In this document: positions 22,719 through 34,562 of the stretch, piece after piece
Layout: every line of letters begins with the position of its first letter
Numbering within the stretch: position 1 is the first letter of the stretch
Assembly: GCA_021613535.1 (NCBI GenBank)
Contig: CP075497.1
Span: 2,976,001 to 3,040,000, forward strand
Length of the DNA stretch: 64,000 bases
Source of the DNA: Adineta vaga
Lineage: Eukaryota; Rotifera
Direction of reading: 5' to 3'
Position numbers and translations under genes: made by a program
The notes under the pieces: model-generated
What the model saw: the letters and a program-made list of their open reading frames with translations, nothing else
Told to the model about the DNA's origin: nothing
The model's database searches: none

Positions 22719-24209
22719 ATGTTCCTCCGACTCAGTCGCCGTTTTTCAACTTCCCCATTAACTCGTGTTCGTCATCCTAAATTACGTCGATCTACACATT
22801 ATGCTACTTTAACTGATAAAGATGTCAATTTTTTCGAACGACTACTTCCTAACGGTCGTACAATTACAAATCCCGATGATTGTTTGCCGTATAATATAGA
22901 TTGGATTAAAACATGTCAAGGACAATCTCAACTTGTTCTGCGACCAAAAACTGGTGAAGAAGTTCAAGCTATTCTTCGTTATTGTCATAAAAATCAATTA
23001 GCTGTATGTCCACAAAGTGGAAATACAGGTCTTACCGGTGGTTCAGTACCTGTGTTTGATGAAATCGTTCTTTCATTAGGTTTAATGAATACAATCGGTG
23101 ATTTTGATGAAAACAGTGGTGTTTTAACGACTGATGCTGGTTGTGTATTAGAAACACTAGATAATCATGTCCGAAAATTTGGACATACAATGCCAATTGA
23201 TTTAGGTGCAAAAGGATCATGTTTAATTGGTGGTAATGTAGCAACGAATGCTGGCGGTTTACGTGTCGTTCGTTTTGGTTCTCTTCGTTCAGCTGTTCTC
23301 GGTTTAGAAATTGTTCTAGCTGATGGTAGTTTATTGGATTGTTTAACATCATTACGAAAAGATAATACTGGTATCGATCTTAAACATCCATTTATTGGTT
23401 CCGAAGGTATCTTAGGTATTGTAACACGGGTAGCATTAGCGTGTCCACCGGCAATGTCAGGTGTTGGACTTGGTTTTTTTGCTTGTTCATCATTTGAAAA
23501 AATTCTTTCAACAATGAGATTAGCTAGACAAATCTGTGGTGAAACATTATCTGCTATCGAATTTTTAGATGAATCAACTTATAATTTATCATTGAAAAAT
23601 TTACAACGTACAAATCAACCAATAGAATCAAATAAATTCTATATTTTAGTTGAAACAATGAGTTCAACAGAAGAACGAGCAAAAGCAACATTAGAAAATC
23701 TCGCAAATACAGCATTGGAAAAAGAATTCGTAACCGATGGTACACTCGCACAAGATTTAACACAATACAAAGATTTATGGGCAATACGTGAACGTGTACC
23801 TGAAGCACTTGTTGCTGATGGCTATGTATTTAAATATGATTTCTCTTTACCACCAAATCGAATGTATAAATTAGTTGAAGAAACTCAAAAACGCATGAAA
23901 CCTTTTTCCAATGTTAACAATGTTACTGGTTTTGGACATTTAGGTGATCAAAATCTTCATTTAAATATTACTGTTAAAAATGGTTATTCCGATGAAATTA
24001 AACATGAACTCGAACCATGGTTATACGAATGGGTTTCAAAAGAACGTGGTTCTATCTCAGCTGAACATGGTCTCGGTTTACATAAATCAAAATATCTTCA
24101 ATTAAATAAAGGTACACAATCATTAGAATTAATGAAACAAATGAAAATGATGTTTGATCCTAAATGTATTCTTAATCCTTATAAAGTTTTACCATATCAA
24201 ATAGATTAG
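22719..24209 (+). CDS. D2HGDH: D-2-hydroxyglutarate dehydrogenase, mitochondrial, 496 aa
   Basis: Single exon encoding a full-length FAD enzyme that oxidises D-2-hydroxyglutarate to 2-oxoglutarate and passes electrons to ETF. The N-terminus (MFLRLSRRFSTSPLTRVRH) is a typical matrix-targeting sequence. The FAD-binding PCMH domain shows PQSGNTGLTGGSVP, the strand ending in TDAGC, IGGNVATNAGG and GSEGILGIVT. The C-terminal metal/substrate site shows GFGHLGDQNLHLN and SAEHGLGLHK, with the expected His pairs. The usual Gly in GDGNLH is Gln here. Length matches the family (about 480-535 aa). It is intronless although most neighbours have many introns. A poly(A) signal follows at 24269. Confidence 0.92.
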   Translation: MFLRLSRRFSTSPLTRVRHPKLRRSTHYATLTDKDVNFFERLLPNGRTITNPDDCLPYNIDWIKTCQGQSQLVLRPKTGEEVQAILRYCHKNQLAVCPQSGNTGLTGGSVPVFDEIVLSLGLMNTIGDFDENSGVLTTDAGCVLETLDNHVRKFGHTMPIDLGAKGSCLIGGNVATNAGGLRVVRFGSLRSAVLGLEIVLADGSLLDCLTSLRKDNTGIDLKHPFIGSEGILGIVTRVALACPPAMSGVGLGFFACSSFEKILSTMRLARQICGETLSAIEFLDESTYNLSLKNLQRTNQPIESNKFYILVETMSSTEERAKATLENLANTALEKEFVTDGTLAQDLTQYKDLWAIRERVPEALVADGYVFKYDFSLPPNRMYKLVEETQKRMKPFSNVNNVTGFGHLGDQNLHLNITVKNGYSDEIKHELEPWLYEWVSKERGSISAEHGLGLHKSKYLQLNKGTQSLELMKQMKMMFDPKCILNPYKVLPYQID

Positions 24210-24268
24210 ATTGATTTACATTATTTTCTTTTCGTATTAAGATTATATTTCTATAGAGTATATTAGAA

Positions 24269-24274
24269 AATAAA
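24269..24274 (+). terminator. Poly(A) signal of the D2HGDH gene
   Basis: AATAAA 60 nt past the stop codon. Confidence 0.5.
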
Positions 24275-24361
24275 ATTTTCAACGTCACTATCGCCTTTTT
24301 TCCATGCTAAATTGTAAAAATATCTATCAAGGACACATTTGCTTTTCATTCTATTGTTATA

Positions 24362-24805
24362 TTAGATAGATATGTCAACACTTTGATGAAAGGAAAGTTT
24401 TTTCTTTTTGTAAGAAATAAAAATAAATTTCGAATGATTCTGTCAATTAATTTGACAATAACATCAATCAACATAATGTCAACGAAAATTTGATAGGATA
24501 ATAGAAAAAAGAAACTTACGTGCAAACGAATTGATTCAACTGGAATATAATTATCTATAGATAAAAATAGACCTTTACCTTGATAATTCGTTACAGACTG
24601 TTGATAGAGAGAAAAGGATAGTATATTTGTCTATTCACTTGGTAAAATTTTATATAGCTACAAATGATTAGATGAAGGTCAAAGATATGTTCGTTGGCAT
24701 TTACTATTGTATAGAAACATGTACCTGACAAACGAGATTTAAGTTAATGTCATCAGAGTAATATCGATAATGTATACTATCATCTAAATTGACTTTCATG
24801 GTCAT
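24362..24805 (-). CDS. Possible three-exon mini-gene, 78 aa (or 3' end of a longer gene)
   Basis: Three short open blocks are each flanked by good splice signals and all are phase 0. They are 24725-24805 (27 codons from ATG, donor GTACAT), 24520-24597 (26 codons, acceptor CAACAG, donor GTAAGT) and 24362-24439 (acceptor TTGACAG, stop TAA). The middle block reads like real protein (NYQGKGLFLSIDNYIPVES). No signal peptide or domain is recognised. The frame is open for several codons upstream of the ATG, so an earlier exon is possible. It lies tail-to-tail with D2HGDH. Confidence 0.35.
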
Positions 24806-24907
24806 GTCATATTCAGTTAGAAATTTAAAATTTTAAGGTTGAAAAAAAAAGAGAGCAATCAATGATTTATTTAAACGAAAAAGACACATAGAATATCACA
24901 GGGAATT

Positions 24908-26572
24908 TTATGTAACAATTGATGTATATGGTTGTTCAATAGGTATATCATATGAACGTGAACGTTTTCCATGATCGAGTAGATTAAAAAATGAAGATTG
25001 ATGATGAGAAGAAGAGGAAGAAGAAGAAGTTAGAAATGGCATAAATAAAAGATAATTATCAGATTTCCATGTTGTAGGTAAGAATGTTTCATCATGATAT
25101 TGTTGACGATACAATCCAATAGCATGTCTTTCTTTGTATAATTCAAGTTCAGAATTGATTGAATCACTTGATATAGATGATGCAATTGGTTGAAAACGTG
25201 GGACAATTGAATATCGATCTAATTCCGTATCATAACAATTCAACGGACTGTTATTGACTAATGTATCTTGATGATGAAGATATATTAAATGATCACATGA
25301 TTGAAGTTTTCGATGATTATCCATTGATAATTCATAAATATTTGGACACGAATGAACAAGTCCACCAGCAGTTAAAAAGAACTCATCATCGTCATCATCA
25401 TTATCGATATTATAATTTTCTTGTCCAAATATACAAGGTGTTGTTGGTCGAATTAAATAAGAGAAATGAGTTGATGACGGAGGTATGGATGATTTTTCAA
25501 GACTATCAATTTCGTTACACAACATTGGAGCATTCGTCAAATAAGATTGACAGTTTGAAATAGGCGTCGAAGGAGAAGAAGAAGAAAAAGACGATGACAA
25601 CGATGTGGATACTGACTTGTTTTGATACATCTATAACAATAATAAATATGGTATATCTCTCTTTTCTTTCCTGTTCTATTCCTGAATAAATTGTCCACTT
25701 TTCCTATCATCACTCTTAGGACATAGATCTAACTCAACTAATATAATTTGTAACATTGATTGATCGGAAAAGGGTTCTCTATAGCATATACAAATACCAT
25801 TCATTCGATCATACTTACTCATATTCGATTTATTTCAAAGACTCACTGGACGAAAACTGACACGAATGAATATATATATATATGTGTGTGTATATGTCCT
25901 TAGTTAATATATCTTATTCACACACTCTTTGATGAAATATTATTAAGTATAGTGTGCATCATATGTAAATGTACATAAGAATAAAAAAAAAGAAAAAGAA
26001 AATGAAGAGAAAAAATGAATCGAATTTGAACGTGCTCATCTGCTCACACCCTATTTACGATTTACTTTTTTCTTCTTCTTCTTCTTCTTTTTTCAATCGT
26101 AAGAGAAAATACAAGAAGAGAAAGAACCATTGGGTAGTAATGAGACATTATAAAACAACGATTTACATCTGCTGCATATGAACAGATAAAGTCAAGTCTC
26201 ACGCTTATAGACAAAATGTGGGATACTTTGAACTTGACCTCGGATCAAGACAAATACTAACGATTTGCCCGTTTTTTTTCTTATATACTAAAGATTCTTG
26301 ACATATATATAACCTACTTGATCGATCGAAGTAAAATTAGTTGGATAAAAAGTCAATTTGTGTCGGTTAGATAAATACATGTTTCGTCGTGTAATGGCAG
26401 GACTTGGCATAATAAATGGACTGGAATAAGAAGGGTTCTCAATCATATATTCTGTTGAATCACGAGAACAGAACGTAAATAGATTCAAAAATTTGCAAAT
26501 TGTTTCTGAAAATCGATTTCGACGATAAATTCTTTGATATTTTCTCATCATTGCATTAAGAGAAAATGACAT
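24908..26572 (-). CDS. Ser-rich orphan protein, 325 aa, two exons
   Basis: Exon 26318-26572 starts MSFSLNAMMRKYQRIYRRNR, with a basic N-terminus and then a Cys/Phe-rich patch (FLNLFTFCS). It ends at a GTAGGT donor in phase 0. Exon 24908-25630 begins directly after a TTATAG acceptor, also phase 0, so a 687-nt intron joins them. The second part is disordered: Ser runs, an Asp run (DNDDDDDE) and a Tyr/His-rich region. It ends with a basic KRSRSY motif. I recognise no family. Exon 2 alone also starts with an in-frame ATG, so a shorter protein is possible. An AATAAA-type signal follows the stop. Confidence 0.5.
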
Positions 26573-29500
26573 AGAAGAAATATATCTATATGTGCGACTG
26601 AAGGATATGATAATGTGTTAAAACCAAAACAAGTACAAAAAATCGTCTAGTTACTTTTCCATTGCCAACATTTATCACACGTACACGCGCCTGTTATCGT
26701 CGATATTTATCGTCTTATTTATAGTCGCCCTGGACCATTTCTAGTTTATTATCACTTATATATAAAGAACTACTGAAGGAGTTCTCTAGGACAACAACAC
26801 ACGGTATCTCAATCAAAGAATCGTATAACAAATCTTTCATTTCTATTGATTGATTCCATGCTGTTAAATGCCATCGTTTTTATTGCTTATATAATAATTA
26901 TTGAATTGAAAGCGGAAACTTATTTTCGTATATTGAACATTTAATATAAAATCGATCAAAGCAAGCTAAGACAAACATTAAGATTATGAAATTTGAATGT
27001 TTCTGTCAATGAATCAATATTTTATGTTGACATTAATCTTTTTTCTTCTACATATAACATAAACATAGTCTCTCTCTCTATATATATATGACTGAATGAT
27101 TGAAATATTCTTCTTTTTTCCCCCGCTACATATGACAACTATTGCATGCAAACATCTCTCGTCTTATTATAATGAATAGGTTCATGTCGAATGGATACGC
27201 AGATTAGTACAACTCTTCAGTTGAAGGTCAAACGAGATGCATACAACGAGAGAGAGAGAGAGATATGATTGTTAAATGATGAGCGTGGATGAGTTTCTGA
27301 CAGATAACTTTCGACAATGATGTGACAGGAGTAGAACATTGAAAGGACATACGGCTGCCTAAAGCATTATATTGTATATAATGGAAAAACAATTGCTGAT
27401 TAACTTTTTCTTTCTACGAATATACATTTCTATATCTATATATATATATATGCATATGGTCACCGCTTCAAATCATAGGCAAAACATTATACAATTAAAA
27501 ACACCGAAATGCGATATCACCAGCACACATATTTCCATATCAAAGAGCCTATGTATACATTAATATGTGTACATTGGCTACGCTATATGGCTCGTATATG
27601 CTCATTATTAGTCATCATATGAACAGTCTAGTTGAGTTTAATCATCAAACTTCAATCAACCATGCAAACGCTTTCACTCGTTTTCTCTCTCTCTCTCTAT
27701 CATTATAACCGGGTGGCGCATAGTTGAAATCGATTGATCAGTCACGATTGAATGTGGCCTTCAGTTGACAAACAAAGATTGTGTCTGCACATGAGTATAG
27801 GGCAAGATCCCAAAAGAAATCGCGAAGAAAGCTTGGTATTCATAAGAGAAATGAATAATCTAGTGAGAGTGTTAATTTTTTGCTTTATGTTTGTAAGATG
27901 TGCCTGTTTTTCTTTTTATCCGAGGAGAGACGAACAGAAATAGTGCGCATCGATTTTCATCTCTGTTTCATCAGTAGATAGAACGACTGAAAAGAAAAGA
28001 AAAGAAGAGACATATATAACCAATGCCGTTGTCTAATCACATTAGAATAGAAAACTCGCACATTATTAATTGACTAGAATAGTAAGGGAGTATAGGGAGT
28101 TCGATAACACGCGTTCATCAAATTTTATTTTAGTTCTTTATTGAAGGACAAACTTGATCATATCGTATACGAATGAATGAACAATGACTTTTTGTATTTT
28201 CTTTCTCTCGTTAGTTCATGTACATCGTTGCCTTCTTCGATCTCATCATCTTCTTCATCGAAAGTAATCAAGTAGCCAATGTGCAGAAATATTTTTTTAC
28301 TAATCATTTTGTCACCCTTGAGGCGAAACTGTTTCATTCGAATCGATGATCGACCCTGTAAAGAATAACTGCATCTATATAACGTGAGTCAATTAATACA
28401 ATCATTTTTTTTTCTAAATGCTTCTCTTTTCTCTGTTAATCGATCGAACTATATATACGCATATCTATCAGATTTCTCCATGAACAAATGTGCGAAATAA
28501 TAAATTCACTTGTTGACGATATCATACTCGTCTGTTATCAGATCTGATCCATTGATACGACAGGATGTGTACATAGCTGACAGAATCTATGAACATACTG
28601 TCAACGTTTGAGCTTAGTCTCAATTCATTTAACCTTCCTTCCGTCGCCGACACCATCATCACCGTTATTGTATTGTTAGAGCGAGAAAAAATTTAAATCG
28701 TCTTTTCTTTCGACCTGTTTGTCTGTCTGCATCATTCATATCATGTTGATTGTTTGCATTTAAGCTCAAATTCTTTATCGAATATATATTTATTTGTTGA
28801 TTCTTTCTATCATAAGTAAGAGTTTGTCTTTTTTTTTCATTTATAATTTTTAGACGTCAACTAGATGTCAACATATGTATTGAAAACGAAAAACTAACAC
28901 TTGAACAAATTACTATGAATCGATCATCATCATCATCGTCGTCGTCGTCTTGCAAGAGACAATACTTGTCAAATCATCCATATCGAAGACGCGTCTAATT
29001 CAATTGTAGGAGTGTTACCTTTGTTAAGAGCATGCATGCTTGAGTAGCGTAATGAGCAGTATGGATACGTATGTTCGTGCTTCACTTTTTGTCTTATCGA
29101 TAACGCACTATTTCATGGTTCGAATATTTGCATATATATTGTATTATAATATTGATGAGTCTTTTCGTAGATATTCGACCTCTTCAAAATTAGATTGATA
29201 AGACAAAGCGAAAGAGGGAGAGAGAAAGCAAATGGCTTCACCTGTCTAATGCAGGCGTTGGAATGAAACCACTTATCATTCTAATGAATTGCGTACAAGA
29301 ACTATTTGAAGATTAGAGCATTGACCATCAGCCACTTCGCACCTTTTAATTCTTTTTCTTTTTCTAACAGGTGTTGATTCCTTTCTTCTTTCTCGCTCTC
29401 CAGTCCTGTCTGACCGACACGGGAAGCCGATAATCGTTTTTCTCTTTAGTGATCGATGTTTTAAGTTGAGTGTATATACACACAGGCGCATAGTTGAAGC

Positions 29501-30706
29501 TCTTAATTCATTTAAAGCTTTTTTTTTCTTCCCTTTTCTCTCATTGTCGTTTATTCATCTACATTCATATTTAATTCATGGTACACTAATATTTTTCAAT
29601 TAAATGAATAAGAAAAGGAATGAACATTCATTTGATTAGATGTCTCTCGTCTTTTTTTCTCTTTCTCTTTCGTTCATGTTCGCTCTCTGTTCGTCTCTTG
29701 AGATACAAACTATAGACAGTGTTAGTTATTCATTCAGTGTACAAAACAAATAGATGATCTTTTTCTTCCTTTAGTATAAGTCATGCAATAGTTTTGTTAT
29801 TGTTGTTCTTCCTCCTTCGCGTTGTTCTATCATTAGAACAGTTCTTCCTGTTCCGTCAACATATACATTGAATTTGTTACATCATCATACAATTTTGACT
29901 CTTTTCTTCTTCTTCATTTTCTTTATCTATTGTCGAAATGGGCGGAGTGTCAAGTAAAGATTACACAAGCGACATGCGTATGTATATGTATATATTGATG
30001 AACTATTCACATTGACAATATGATTTCTATGTTCGTCATCCGGTTTGTTGATGTCTAGGAAGAAGAAATTTGTGATGGGTGACGGCAACTTCACTTCCTG
30101 TCATTTCAATTCTATTAAACCACTTAATGTTTTGGTCATCATCATCATCATCATGTATGAATGAAATGAAGTGACAATCGATTTTTTAGTTTTTCTTCTC
30201 TTCTTGACACAGTTAGGGGTTAGGGTCAATGAACTAGACTGCCGACAGCGATGAGACATGCGCCATGCTTCAACTGAATATTATCAATAGCTCTCGGAAT
30301 TCAATAGAGATGAGTATATACTTTTTACCCTATCTCTTTCCTATTTACTAACTTACATCATCGATGATTGTTTTTTCAGACCATTATATATAAGCATACA
30401 TATGAGTATTAATTCTTATCATTCTCTCGTTTTGTTTCTCTTCTACTTGCATTATATATATGAACCGGAAAAGTCCAAGTCAACTGTTATTCTTCTTTGT
30501 CATTTAAGTCACTTGCCTATCGACAACTGTACATAGAATAGAATATCAATCAACTATTGAAAGAGTTAATCGACTTTTTCTTTTATTCTATTGAAGAAAA
30601 AATGAACGAACACATGGTGAAACTCAAGAGAGATAACTCAGCTTCGTCTATATTTAATTTTATTCTATCTTGATGAACATCAAATATTTTTTTCTCTTTA
30701 TTTCAG
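26573..30706. other. Long gene-poor, microsatellite-rich region
   Basis: Contains TC/GA and TA dinucleotide tracts (for example near 27075, 27250, 27690), a TCA/TCG triplet run near 28925, and isolated short open frames. Only one block (28158-28355, minus) has exon-like support. A 40-nt plus-strand start-exon candidate (29938-29977, MGGVSSKDYTSDM then GTATGT) could not be joined to anything. This may be the promoter/5' UTR region of the LRR gene at 30707. Confidence 0.45.
28158..28355 (-). CDS. Possible orphan terminal exon, 65 aa
   Basis: A TTCTTTACAG acceptor precedes 66 codons open to a TGA, starting in phase 0. The product is basic, then acidic (TFDEEDDEIEEGNDVHEL), then basic, which is not what random AT-rich DNA usually yields. 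No upstream exon was identified and no family is recognised. It may instead be a chance frame. Confidence 0.28.
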   Translation of the reverse strand, partial: GRSSIRMKQFRLKGDKMISKKIFLHIGYLITFDEEDDEIEEGNDVHELTRERKYKKSLFIHSYTI

Positions 30707-32500
30707 ATGTTTTTATTCTTTATTTTCTTTCTTTTTCTTTTCAATTCGATCAAGTCATGTCCATTAACAGATAATTATTTATCACGTTGTCATTGTGGCA
30801 TTCTAACTAATGGAGAATCTTATATAAAATGTGAAGAAAAAACTTTAGATCAAATTCCAACATTCAAACGTTCATTTCCTTATGATGAATTAATCTTATC
30901 CAATAATAATATTCGAACATTACCACAATCATCATTTGATCATATAAAAACTATTAAACGAATTCATTTAGGCAATAATTCACTCTCATTTATTGACAAT
31001 GATCTTTTACGTTTATTAGGAAATTATCTCGAAGAATTGATTCTAACTGGTGATCATCGACTAAATTCATTGGAATTTCTTCTACGTTATCCATTGAAAA
31101 ACTTACGTGTATTGAAATTAGATCAATTTGATTTAAGTGAAATGAATCTCGAAAAAGTTTTTCTTAACATGACAAAATTAGAAATAATTTCATTACGTTC
31201 TTGTCAAATAAAATATCTACCAAATTTACCTAATGTTCAAATATTAGATTTAGAAAATAATCAAATATCGAATACCATTTCATTAACAACATCATATGTA
31301 CATTTAAATTTAGCAAAGAATTTGATTTCATCGATTAATTTAAAGAATAATACGTATTTAAAATCATTAAATTTAAGTGAAAATTTATTAACATCATTCG
31401 ATTTTTCAATGTTAAATGAGAATTTAAGAGATTTAAATCTAAATTCGAATCGTTTATTAGCAATTAATTTCAATACGTTACCAAATACTTTAACTTCTTT
31501 GTCATTAAAAAATAATCTAATCAAACAAATGAAATTTTCTCGTGAATCTTCATCGTTTTTATCATCATTAGATTTAAGTTTTAATCAACTACGAACTATT
31601 GAACAAAATTCTTTATTTAAAACTTTAAATTATTTAAATCTTGAACAGAATCCTCTTGAATGTAATTGTCAATTAGAATGGTTAAAAACTCTTGTTGTTT
31701 CTTCCAAACAATTCAATGCAACCATTTGGTCATGTAATTCTCCGAAATCTTCGTTTCTCTCATCAAATTTTCAATGTCAAACAAAATTAACCTTACCTCG
31801 TGTTGTTCTATTCAATATTTCTTATGTAAAAATCTCCTCAGAAAATGGTTTATTTCTTCAATGGTCAATCATTGATGAAGATAAAATTCTCAATTCAATT
31901 CAAATTAGTATTTCCGATCCATTTTATCTTTCACCGAAATTTCGTCGAAATCAAACGGAAATTTTCTTATCCAATCAAATTCAATCGAATAAAAACTATC
32001 ATATCTGTTTGATTCTATTACATCGATATGCACGAGATAAATATTGTCGAGAATTTTTAACTGATCAATTAATTTTCGTTCTATCAAATGAAATTCCATT
32101 GGAAAAAGACAATCGAAATACTCTAACAAGAAACTATGATATTAATCTTTATATGATGTTAATTGGTTCATGTCTTGGTGGAATCTTAACATTTTTATTG
32201 ATATTTTTATGTTGTTATCTTTGTTTTCAACTTCATAAAATGAATCGAAGAAAAAAGAAGACGAACAATGTTAATCATCTTCATCATTATCCAATCTATC
32301 AATCTCATTCAACAACATGTCCATATCATCATCATGAAAATCTTTCGAATTCAACAGATAGTAGTCAAATGGATACGTCATTATCAACAACGAATTTAAA
32401 ACATATTTATCAAACAATCGATAGTCAAGATTATACGAATTATAAACGTGAAAATCAGTTATTTGATTTATGGAATGAATCATTAAGACAGAAAAGATAG
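30707..32500 (+). CDS. LRR type I transmembrane protein, 597 aa
   Basis: The ATG lies directly after a TTTATTTCAG acceptor, so the 5' UTR is spliced and the coding part is one exon. A signal peptide (residues 1-17) is followed by a Cys-rich cap (CPLTDNYLSRCHCG). About ten leucine-rich repeats follow (to about residue 320), several with LxLxxN cores such as LDLENNQIS and LNLSENLL. Next come an LRRCT cap (NPLECNCQLEWL..WSC..FQC) and a region of about 90 residues that could be an Ig/FN3-like domain. One transmembrane helix (about 482-505) precedes a 90-residue His/Ser/Tyr-rich tail. The plan is that of neuronal or cell-surface LRR receptors such as LRIT/LRRN types, but no ligand can be named. 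A poly(A) signal follows at 32590. Confidence 0.75.
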   Translation: MFLFFIFFLFLFNSIKSCPLTDNYLSRCHCGILTNGESYIKCEEKTLDQIPTFKRSFPYDELILSNNNIRTLPQSSFDHIKTIKRIHLGNNSLSFIDNDLLRLLGNYLEELILTGDHRLNSLEFLLRYPLKNLRVLKLDQFDLSEMNLEKVFLNMTKLEIISLRSCQIKYLPNLPNVQILDLENNQISNTISLTTSYVHLNLAKNLISSINLKNNTYLKSLNLSENLLTSFDFSMLNENLRDLNLNSNRLLAINFNTLPNTLTSLSLKNNLIKQMKFSRESSSFLSSLDLSFNQLRTIEQNSLFKTLNYLNLEQNPLECNCQLEWLKTLVVSSKQFNATIWSCNSPKSSFLSSNFQCQTKLTLPRVVLFNISYVKISSENGLFLQWSIIDEDKILNSIQISISDPFYLSPKFRRNQTEIFLSNQIQSNKNYHICLILLHRYARDKYCREFLTDQLIFVLSNEIPLEKDNRNTLTRNYDINLYMMLIGSCLGGILTFLLIFLCCYLCFQLHKMNRRKKKTNNVNHLHHYPIYQSHSTTCPYHHHENLSNSTDSSQMDTSLSTTNLKHIYQTIDSQDYTNYKRENQLFDLWNESLRQKR

Positions 32501-32589
32501 TTTTTCTTTTTCTTTTTTTTATACATCCGGATGAATTGAGTTGATATGCTAATTTATACATGTATGCTTTTTCTTCTCGTTCCTGTACA

Positions 32590-32595
32590 AATAAA
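32590..32595 (+). terminator. Poly(A) signal of the LRR gene
   Basis: AATAAA 90 nt past the stop codon. Confidence 0.45.
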
Positions 32596-33025
32596 ATGGA
32601 AATTTGTGCTTGTCGTTATATTGAATTGTCAAGAGAATAAATGACAAGAATATAGTTGACTGAATCTCTCGAGTATGGATAATGACATTGTTCAATTGAA
32701 AGATGAAGAAATTGTACTGAAAAATGAGAACTTCACTATTCTTCATCTGAACATATGGATGACTCTTGTCAATGAGTACTTCTCATTTGATGCTAATTGA
32801 AATGTGAATCGAGAAAATATTTACATATGAAGTATTCTTCTTCTATTTATCAATCTTTTGTTTTTAAGGAATTATTTAAAACTAAGTTTATTATCAAATT
32901 CTATAAATTTTCATAAAAGCAATACAATGACTTTACTTGTATAATGTAAAAGAACAAAAAAAAACGTTTATTTACTAATAACTACGATAGACTTTGATAT
33001 TCTATACAAAAATGTTAGATGTATA

Positions 33026-34562
33026 TTATTGAAGTTGATCACTATTTGCTATTTTAACTTCTCGTGAAACATCACCATTTTCCGATCCACTCATTTCGAG
33101 ATCTTTAAGTATATGAAAACCTTGTAGAACTTGCCCGAATACAACATGTTTATTATCTAAATGTGGACATGGAACAAAAGTAATAAAAAATTGACTTCCA
33201 TTTGTATTTGGACCACTATTTGCCATGGATAAAAGACCAACATGATCATGTAGATATGGAAAACCTTCATCATCAAATTTTTCACCATAGATCGAATAAC
33301 CACCTGTACCATTCGATTTTTCAAAATCACCGCCTTGAGCCATAAAATCAGGAATAATTCGATGAAAATAAGATAGACGATAACCAAAACCATGTTCATT
33401 TAAACATAAGGAAAGAAAATTCTGTGCTGTACGTGGTAAAACATGACGAAATAGTTCCATAATAAGTCGACCACGTGGTTCACTATCAACTTCAATATCA
33501 AAGTAAACCACTGGATTTGATTCATATTTCATCGGTACTTGTGGACCAGTACCACCTCTATCAGAAAGAAAAAGAAGAAAATCAGCAGTTTACTGTAATA
33601 GGCTTTCTTTTCTCACTTACAAATTGAGAGAATTTGGTGCTATTTGTTGTTGCTGCTGCTGTTGCTGCTGCTGTTGTTGTTGTTGATATGAAGTATCAAG
33701 ATGATCAGTAGAAGGCATGGATGTTGGTGATTGAATACCAAAATTATCGATCATATCAGATTTTCTGAAAATTCACGGACAATAAATTAGATGAAGATAA
33801 AATAGATCCTACCGTTCATCCATTAGCTTTTCACTTTCCATATGTTTGTCAATATCATGATGTGAATGTTTGGCAGATCGTTTTTTATGTTTTTTCTTAT
33901 GTTTTTTTCCTTCTGTTCCATCTAAATTCGGTTGTGAAAGACTTGTAAATAAAGACGGTGGTATATCGTTCGACATGGCACCTAGAAATTAATAACATAT
34001 AATTATGTAGGAAAATTTAAATTATCATCGATGAAATATTTTATCTACCTTCCGTCATGCCTTGTTCAGATGCTATTGCTTCATTGGTTGCTTCTTGATT
34101 ACTAAGATTTTGATAAACATATGTTGGTTGACCAGTCGTTGGTATTGAAACATAATCAGTAATTGGACGAACAAATTTTTTATAATAATCATCAATCATT
34201 GTATTATTGTACTGACGGACAAAAGGTGATCCACGTTGATATGATATATTGATTTCATCTGCTGATGCCCATTTGATATTAGTATCATCAAATGTTGTAG
34301 GTACAAATCCTTCAATATCATTTGTTAATTGCTGTTGTTGTTGAGCAAATTCAACCGGATCAAAATCGAGACTTTCTTGCAATAGATCTTGTTGTGGTGG
34401 TGGAGGTAGTGGTGATTGCTGTTCCTCTTGCTGCTGTGGTTGTTCTTTTGAAGATTGATCTTGATGCGATTGATTACTATTTAAAGAAAGTCCAGAGAGA
34501 TTTTGTGATAGTAAATTTTCATTAAATTGTGATGGAAGGTTATAAATTGGATTTGAGAACAT
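33026..34562 (-). CDS. Cyclophilin-type peptidyl-prolyl isomerase with long disordered N-terminus, 452 aa
   Basis: Exons 34049-34562, 33813-33981, 33621-33764 and 33026-33557 join in phases 1, 2 and 2. Residues 1-283 are disordered: Gln/Pro-rich blocks, a basic KKHKKKHKKRSAKH patch that looks like a nuclear signal, and a polyglutamine tract coded by mixed CAA/CAG. The C-terminal 168 residues are a cyclophilin domain with the catalytic set FHRIIPDFMAQGGDF and NGSQFFITF. The Trp that contacts cyclosporin A in CypA is His here (PHLDNKHVVFG), as in Cyp40, which predicts weak cyclosporin binding. It most likely acts in the nucleus on a transcription or splicing partner. I know no standard family with exactly this N-terminus. 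Confidence 0.82.

Noticed and set aside
29276-29491. Minus-strand 71-codon basic frame
   Set aside because: No acceptor or donor around it, no family resemblance, and a composition explained by GA/TC-rich DNA.
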